From the NCBI GenBank assembly GCA_002421825.1, contig DISR01000074.1, forward strand, positions 1 to 10,859: 10,859 nt of DNA. Direction: 5' to 3'. Shown in pieces: positions 7,080 through 10,859 of the stretch. This DNA comes from Thiobacillus sp. UBA6205 (GTDB lineage: Bacteria > Pseudomonadota > Gammaproteobacteria > Burkholderiales > Thiobacillaceae). The position numbers were made by a program, and so were the translations under genes. The notes under the pieces are model-generated. The model was given only the letters and a program-made list of their open reading frames with translations. It did no database searches and was not told where the DNA came from. Numbering within the stretch: position 1 is the first letter of the stretch; each line of letters opens with the position of its first letter.

Positions 7080-7448
7080 GTGGACCTGAACAAACTGATG
7101 AATTTGCCGGGAGCGCTGGCTGCTTTCACTTTCACCGACAAGGGCGATCTGAAGGATCATGCCGTGCGCGATGGGAGCGAGATTGCCAGGGAAGTGCTGG
7201 ATCTGCTGGCGCATTGGTGTGTTGCCAATATCGCCATCGCCACCATGGAGGCACGCGGATGGGAGGCGCTGACCGGACAGAAGGGCTTCGAGCCGCTGCA
7301 GGGATTTTCCATGATCGGCCTGGAGTGGTCGGTGGTGCTCGCCAGCGGTTGCGGGGTCATCATGAAGAACCGCGACGTGAACTACGAAGATGCCTTCAAT
7401 GCCGTTGCGGCGTGCGCTGCTGCACAGCAAATGCAGGGGGCTGCATGA
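7080..7448 (+). CDS. DUF2173-like small protein B (diverged paralogue)
   Basis: This second tandem paralogue has 122 residues and unknown function. The start DLNKLMNLPGALAAFTFTDKGDL aligns directly with copy A's HIVKQLMAVPGVIAAGEF. The middle, LDLLAHWCVANIAIATMEARGW, keeps the helix Cys. The block FEPLQGFSMIGLEWSVVLASGCGVIMK aligns with A's PAQGWIVRGAQISVCNVGN, but the SVC Cys is Val and the GN pair is replaced by SG. It is therefore the most diverged copy in the motif that A and C share. The C-terminus is rich in Ala and Gln (AACAAAQQMQGAA). The start is a GTG at 7080 with GAGGA just upstream (7071-7075), 19 bases after the stop of A. The end overlaps the ATG of copy C by four bases (ATGA), so B and C are probably translationally coupled. 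A cytoplasmic location is likely. Confidence 0.85.
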   Translation: MDLNKLMNLPGALAAFTFTDKGDLKDHAVRDGSEIAREVLDLLAHWCVANIAIATMEARGWEALTGQKGFEPLQGFSMIGLEWSVVLASGCGVIMKNRDVNYEDAFNAVAACAAAQQMQGAA

Positions 7449-7780
7449 CATTGGGAAAGCTGCTCATCCTGGATGGCGTGGTCGCCGTATGCCGTTTTAG
7501 GGATGACGGCAGCATCATGGACGCTGCCGGCATGCTGCCGGGTCCAATGATGGAGCGTATGGCCAAATTCGCGCAGTGGTATCGCAGGATGGTGTCCGGC
7601 AACACCGACTTGCTTTCGCTGTTCACGCAGATGCCGGGCTGGTCGCCCTCGCAGGGGTGGATCGTGCACGGCGACAGGATGAGCGTCTGCTCCATGGGCA
7701 ACCTGGTTTGCCTGGTGCAGCATGGGCAGGGTTCGCTGCAGTCCATCATGGGGGCCTTGACGGAAGCCTCGCACGAGTAG
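7445..7780 (+). CDS. DUF2173-like small protein C (paralogue)
   Basis: This third tandem paralogue has 111 residues, the usual size of a single such domain, and unknown function. The start TLGKLLILDGVVAVCRFRDDG matches the family N-terminus, with Asp instead of Pro in the LPG position. The block SQGWIVHGDRMSVCSMGNLVCLVQ is very close to A's QGWIVRGAQISVCNVGNYFAFIE, keeping SVCxxGN. The helix Cys of A and B is replaced (FAQWYRRMVSGN). A new Cys appears at VCRF. The ATG at 7445 overlaps the stop of B and has AGGGGG 4 bases upstream (7435-7440). The frame opens well before this, inside B, but the family alignment starts at this Met. No convincing terminator follows, so read-through into the ilv genes 125 bases downstream is possible. 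Confidence 0.85.
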   Translation: MTLGKLLILDGVVAVCRFRDDGSIMDAAGMLPGPMMERMAKFAQWYRRMVSGNTDLLSLFTQMPGWSPSQGWIVHGDRMSVCSMGNLVCLVQHGQGSLQSIMGALTEASHE

Positions 7781-7905
7781 GGTCTTCGGGGCGAGGGCCG
7801 GCGGCGCTGCGGGAACCGCCTGGAACCGATCTTTCCTTGACCGTGGCGGGGTAAAACGTATACCCTTGGCGGTTTACGGAAAACATTGTTTTTAGGCGTT
7901 TTTTT
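7781..7905 (+). promoter_or_regulatory. Leader of the ilv genes with candidate promoter
   Basis: This 125-base gap holds the best promoter match in the window: TTGACC (7837-7842, 5 of 6), a 16-base spacer and TATACC (7859-7864, 4 of 6). Transcription would start near 7871, leaving a leader of about 35 bases. The promoter is flanked by 7-bp inverted arms, AACCGCC (7814-7820) and GGCGGTT (7868-7874). A run of seven T (7899-7905) touches the ilvI ATG; only a weak AGG (7894-7896) could serve as ribosome site. I see no leader peptide rich in Ile, Leu or Val and no T-box, so classical attenuation is not indicated. A small hairpin at 7800-7820 lacks a T-run. Confidence 0.45.
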
Positions 7906-9618
7906 ATGGAATTGACCGGCGCCGAGATTGTCACTCGCTGCCTGGCCGAGGAAGGGGTCGAATTCGTTTTCGGCTATCCCGGCGGCGCGGTGCTCAACAT
8001 CTACGACGAAATCTTCAAGCAGAACAGCTTCAAGCACGTGCTGGTGCGCCACGAGCAGGCCGCGGTGCATGCCGCGGATGCCTTCGCGCGCGCTTCCGGC
8101 AAGGTCGGCGTTGCGCTGGTTACCTCCGGGCCCGGCGCGACCAATGCCGTCACGGGCATCGCCACGGCTTACATGGATTCCATCCCGGTGGTGATCCTCT
8201 CCGGGCAGGTGCCGACCGCCGCGATCGGCCTCGACGCCTTCCAGGAAGTCGATGCTGTCGGCATCACGCGCCCCTGCGTGAAGCACAATTTCCTGGTCAA
8301 GGACGTGCGCGACCTGGCCGCCACCATCAAGAAGGCTTTCCACATCGCCGCCACAGGCCGTCCCGGCCCGGTGCTGGTCGACATCCCCAAGGATGTGACT
8401 TCGCACAAGACCGAGTTCGCCTATCCGGATTCGGTTTCCATGCGCTCCTACAACCCGGTGCTGAAAGGCCACAGCGGGCAGATCAAGAAGGCGGCGCAGA
8501 TGCTGCTGGAAGCCAAGCGCCCCATGATCTACACCGGCGGCGGCGTCGTGCTCGGCAATGCGTCCGAACAGGTCACCGAGTTGGCCAAGCTGCTGCATTA
8601 CCCTGTGACCAACACCCTCATGGGCCTGGGCGGCTATCCCGCCACCGATCGCCAGTTCCTCGGCATGCTGGGCATGCACGGCACCTACGAAGCCAACATG
8701 GCCATGCAGCACTGCGACGTGCTCCTGGCGGTGGGTGCGCGCTTCGACGACCGCGTCATCGGCAATCCCGCGCACTTCGCGCGCGAGCAGCGCCGCATTG
8801 TCCATATCGACGTCGATCCGTCCTCCATTTCCAAGCGCGTCAAGGTCGATGTGCCCATCGTCGGCGACGTGCAGCAGGTGCTGGACGAGATGCTCAAGCT
8901 GCTCAAGGCCAGCAAGGAAAAGCCCGACGAAGCCGCGCTCAATACCTGGTGGACCCAGATCGAGCTGTGGCGTTCGCGCAATTGCCTGAAGTACAACCGC
9001 GATTCCGAGATCATCAAGCCGCAGTTCGTGGTGGAAAAGCTTTGGGAAATCACCAAGGGCGACGCCATCGTGACTTCGGACGTGGGCCAGCACCAGATGT
9101 GGGCGGCGCAGTTTTACAAGTTCGACAAGCCGCGCCGCTGGCTCAATTCCGGGGGGCTGGGCACCATGGGCGTGGGCCTGCCCTACGCCATGGGCGCGCA
9201 GCTCGCGCACCCGGACGCGGCCATCGCCTGCATTACCGGCGAGTCCAGCATCCAGATGTGCATCCAGGAACTGTCCACCTGCAAGCAGTACCGCCTGCCG
9301 GTCAAGATCGTCAACCTGAACAACCGCTACATGGGCATGGTGCGCCAGTGGCAGGAATTCTTCTACGGCAGCCGCTACGCCGAGTCCTACATGGAGTCGC
9401 TGCCCGACTTCGTGAAGCTGGCCGAGGCCTATGGCCATGTCGGCATGAAGATCGAGAAAACCGCCGATGTCGAGGCCGCGCTGAAGGAAGCTTTCTCGCC
9501 TGCCATGAAGGAGCGCCTGGTGTTCATGGATTTCATCACCGACCAGACCGAGAACGTCTTCCCCATGGTCGAAGGCGGCAAGGGGCTGTCGGAAATGATT
9601 TTGGCGGAGGAACTCTGA
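7906..9618 (+). CDS. ilvI: Acetolactate synthase, large catalytic subunit
   Basis: This ThDP- and FAD-dependent enzyme joins pyruvate with pyruvate or 2-oxobutyrate, the first common step to valine, leucine and isoleucine, and works with the IlvH subunit in the cytoplasm. At 570 residues it is full length. The catalytic Glu is E50 in VRHEQAAVHAADAFARASG, followed by SGPGATN (74-80) and FQEVD (112-116). The C-terminal ThDP domain has NLNNRYMGMVRQWQEFF, with N473 as the expected Mg ligand. The usual GDGS motif reads GESS (445-448), with Glu in place of the Mg-ligand Asp and Ser in place of Gly. Relatives in this group carry GEGS or GEAS as far as I recall, so the enzyme is probably active. The ATG at 7906 gives the standard N-terminus MELTGAEIVTRCL. 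The symbol ilvB is used for the same gene in many genomes. Confidence 0.96.
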   Translation: MELTGAEIVTRCLAEEGVEFVFGYPGGAVLNIYDEIFKQNSFKHVLVRHEQAAVHAADAFARASGKVGVALVTSGPGATNAVTGIATAYMDSIPVVILSGQVPTAAIGLDAFQEVDAVGITRPCVKHNFLVKDVRDLAATIKKAFHIAATGRPGPVLVDIPKDVTSHKTEFAYPDSVSMRSYNPVLKGHSGQIKKAAQMLLEAKRPMIYTGGGVVLGNASEQVTELAKLLHYPVTNTLMGLGGYPATDRQFLGMLGMHGTYEANMAMQHCDVLLAVGARFDDRVIGNPAHFAREQRRIVHIDVDPSSISKRVKVDVPIVGDVQQVLDEMLKLLKASKEKPDEAALNTWWTQIELWRSRNCLKYNRDSEIIKPQFVVEKLWEITKGDAIVTSDVGQHQMWAAQFYKFDKPRRWLNSGGLGTMGVGLPYAMGAQLAHPDAAIACITGESSIQMCIQELSTCKQYRLPVKIVNLNNRYMGMVRQWQEFFYGSRYAESYMESLPDFVKLAEAYGHVGMKIEKTADVEAALKEAFSPAMKERLVFMDFITDQTENVFPMVEGGKGLSEMILAEEL

Positions 9619-9619
9619 C

Positions 9620-10111
9620 ATGCGCCACATCATTTCCCTGTTGATGGAAAACGAGGCCGGCGCGCTGTCGCGCGTGGCCGGGCTGTTCTCCGCGCGCGGC
9701 TACAACATCGAGTCGCTGACCGTTGCGCCCACCGAGGATGCCACGCTGTCGCGCATGACCATCGTCACTGTGGGTTCCGAGGACGTCATCGAACAAATCA
9801 TCAAGCAGCTCAACAAGCTGGTTGACGTGGTGAAAGTGCTCGACCTGACCGAAGGCAGCCATATCGAGCGCGAGCTGATGCTGGTCAAGGTGCGCGCCGC
9901 CGGCAAGGAACGTGAGGAGTTGAAGCGCATGGCGGATATTTTCCGCGGCCGCATCATCGACGTCGCCGACCTCAGCTACACCATCGAGCTGACCGGCACC
10001 GGCACCAAGCTGGATGCCTTCCTGGAAGCGATCGACGAGTCCGTGATCCTGGAAACCGTGCGCACCGGCGCCTCCGGAATCGGCCGCGGCGACCGCATAT
10101 TGAAAGTTTGA
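9620..10111 (+). CDS. ilvH: Acetolactate synthase, small regulatory subunit
   Basis: IlvH activates the catalytic subunit and gives feedback inhibition by valine. The 163-residue length equals that of E. coli IlvH. The N-terminal ACT domain (about 1-75) shows RHIISLLMENEAGALSRVAG and then LFSARGYNIESLTVAPTED. The residues whose change causes valine resistance in E. coli IlvH (G14, S17, N29) are all present, so valine sensitivity is expected. The C-terminal domain (about 80-163) has HIERELMLVKVRA, IFRGRIIDV and the ending GASGIGRGDRILKV. The ATG at 9620 lies one base after the ilvI stop. GGAGG at 9606-9610 gives a 9-base spacing, so tight co-translation with ilvI is expected. ilvN is the alternative symbol. 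Confidence 0.96.
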   Translation: MRHIISLLMENEAGALSRVAGLFSARGYNIESLTVAPTEDATLSRMTIVTVGSEDVIEQIIKQLNKLVDVVKVLDLTEGSHIERELMLVKVRAAGKEREELKRMADIFRGRIIDVADLSYTIELTGTGTKLDAFLEAIDESVILETVRTGASGIGRGDRILKV

Positions 10112-10120
10112 AGTCATCCG

Positions 10121-10144
10121 TTGTCAGTTTTCAGTAACTGACAA
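10121..10144. repeat. Perfect 9-bp inverted repeat between ilvH and ilvC
   Basis: TTGTCAGTT (10121-10129) and AACTGACAA (10136-10144) are perfect inverted copies separated by TTCAGT, itself a partial copy of the same CAGT unit. Neither strand has a T-run after the stem, and the stem is AT-rich, so a factor-independent terminator is unlikely. It may be an RNA-processing or stability hairpin between ilvH and ilvC, a binding site, or one copy of a dispersed repeat. Confidence 0.6.
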
Positions 10145-10184
10145 AACCCACCGAATACCGAAGACATAGCTGAAAGGAAAAGAC

Positions 10185-10859
10185 ATGAAAGTTTATTACG
10201 ACAAGGACGCCGACCTTTCCGTCATCAGGAAGAAGAAGGTCGCCATCATCGGCTATGGCTCGCAGGGCCACGCCCACGCCAACAACTTGCAGGACTCCGG
10301 CGTCAAGGTCACCGTCGGCCTCAGGAAGGGCGGCGCCTCCTGGGACAAGGCGAAGAAGGCCGGCCTTGCGGTCAAGGAAGTGGCGGCGGCGGTGAAGGAA
10401 GCCGACGTGGTGATGATCCTGGTGCCCGACGAGCAGCAGGCCGATCTCTACAAGAACGAGGTCGAGCCCAACCTGAAGAAGGGCGCGGCGCTTGCCTTCG
10501 CGCACGGCTTCAATATCCACTACAATCAGATCGTGCCGCGCAAGGACGTGGACGTGATCATGATCGCGCCCAAGGGCCCGGGCCATCTGGTGCGCTCCAC
10601 CTACACCCAGGGCGGCGGCGTGCCCTCGCTCATCGCCGTGTACCAGGACGTGTCCAAGAAGGCCAGGGACATCGCGCTGTCCTATGCCGCGGCCAACGGC
10701 GGCACCAAGGGCGGCGTGATCGAGACTTCCTTCCGCGAGGAAACCGAGACCGACCTGTTCGGCGAGCAGGCAGTGCTGTGCGGCGGCTGCGTGGAACTGG
10801 TCAAGGCCGGCTTCGACACCCTGGTGGACGCCGGCTACGCACCCGAGATGGCCTACTTC
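10185..10859 (+). CDS. ilvC: Ketol-acid reductoisomerase, N-terminal 225 residues (cut by right window edge)
   Basis: IlvC is the NADPH- and Mg-dependent enzyme that isomerises and reduces acetolactate or acetohydroxybutyrate, the second step of branched-chain amino acid synthesis. The visible part contains the whole Rossmann domain with GYGSQGHAHANNL (residues 23-35) and the cofactor-phosphate region GLRKGGAS (45-52). It also has the AHGFN block with H107, and IAPKGPGHLVRSTY (127-140). The knotted C-terminal domain begins with ETETDLFGEQ, whose D190 and E194 are the Mg ligands. The sequence spacing fits the short class I form of about 338 residues, so roughly two thirds is present. The ATG at 10185 has AAGGA (10174-10178) 6 bases upstream and gives the typical start MKVYYDKDADLS. 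It lies 73 bases after ilvH, on the same strand and probably in the same operon. Confidence 0.97.
   Translation, partial: MKVYYDKDADLSVIRKKKVAIIGYGSQGHAHANNLQDSGVKVTVGLRKGGASWDKAKKAGLAVKEVAAAVKEADVVMILVPDEQQADLYKNEVEPNLKKGAALAFAHGFNIHYNQIVPRKDVDVIMIAPKGPGHLVRSTYTQGGGVPSLIAVYQDVSKKARDIALSYAAANGGTKGGVIETSFREETETDLFGEQAVLCGGCVELVKAGFDTLVDAGYAPEMAYF

Noticed and set aside
7800..7820. Hairpin GGCGG/CCGCC after the third DUF2173-like gene as a terminator
   Set aside because: Only 5 base pairs around an 11-base loop, and no T-run follows.
7781..7905. Attenuator leader peptide or T-box before ilvI
   Set aside because: No ATG-started peptide rich in Ile, Leu or Val is present, and the space is too short for a T-box. 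The only GTG frame ends after three codons.
7396..9633. Very long open frame on the minus strand (745 codons)
   Set aside because: It lies antisense to ilvI and the third DUF2173-like gene, both with clear family motifs. It is His- and Gly-rich with no recognisable domain, the normal shadow of a GC-rich gene.
9536..10117. 193-codon frame on the minus strand
   Set aside because: Antisense to ilvH, a full-length match to its family with a good ribosome site.
10131..10586. 151-codon frame on the minus strand
   Set aside because: Antisense to ilvC, which shows the Rossmann motif and the conserved ETETDLFGEQ block. The translation is a Leu/Asp/His-rich shadow.

Overview
The window looks like a stretch of betaproteobacterial chromosome. 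The base composition is GC-rich, with strong G/C at third codon positions, which explains the many long antisense open frames. The protein sequences and gene order point to the Nitrosomonadales side of the class (Gallionella-, Sulfuricella- or Nitrosomonas-like). That placement is inferred from gene order and the flavour of IlvI and IlvC, not from a database search.

Layout. (1) Positions 1-3901, minus strand: a cluster reading pepA, holC, a small conserved protein of unknown function, then valS, which runs off the left edge. (2) Positions 3982-6143, plus strand, divergent from pepA: lptF and lptG, the two permease subunits of the lipopolysaccharide exporter, joined by an ATGA overlap. The order lptG-lptF-pepA-holC-valS is the same as in E. 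coli, apart from the extra gene between holC and valS. (3) Positions 6140-6577, minus strand: an RDD-family membrane protein convergent with lptG; the two stop codons lie in one palindromic GCTAGC. (4) Positions 6656-7780, plus strand: three small consecutive genes whose products are diverged copies of one family. I recognise it as DUF2173-like and predict a Roadblock/LC7-type fold. (5) Positions 7906-10859, plus strand: ilvI, ilvH and ilvC (cut by the right edge), the first two steps of branched-chain amino acid synthesis.

How the genes work together. Blocks 1, 2 and 5 are housekeeping: peptide turnover, clamp-loader subunit, tRNA charging with valine, LPS export and valine/isoleucine/leucine synthesis. 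ValS uses the valine whose synthesis starts with IlvIH, but nothing in the sequence shows them to be co-regulated. The accessory part is block 4, three tandem paralogues with GTG, GTG and ATG starts, tight spacing and different conserved residues in each copy. They have no assigned function and are the best candidate in the window for an undescribed system. A second unassigned protein, between holC and valS, has a short N-terminal helix, a Pro/Ala-rich linker and a C-terminal helical region.

No rRNA, tRNA, CRISPR array, insertion sequence or phage gene is visible. No stretch longer than 300 bases lacks a gene. The longest gap is the 125-base leader of ilvI.
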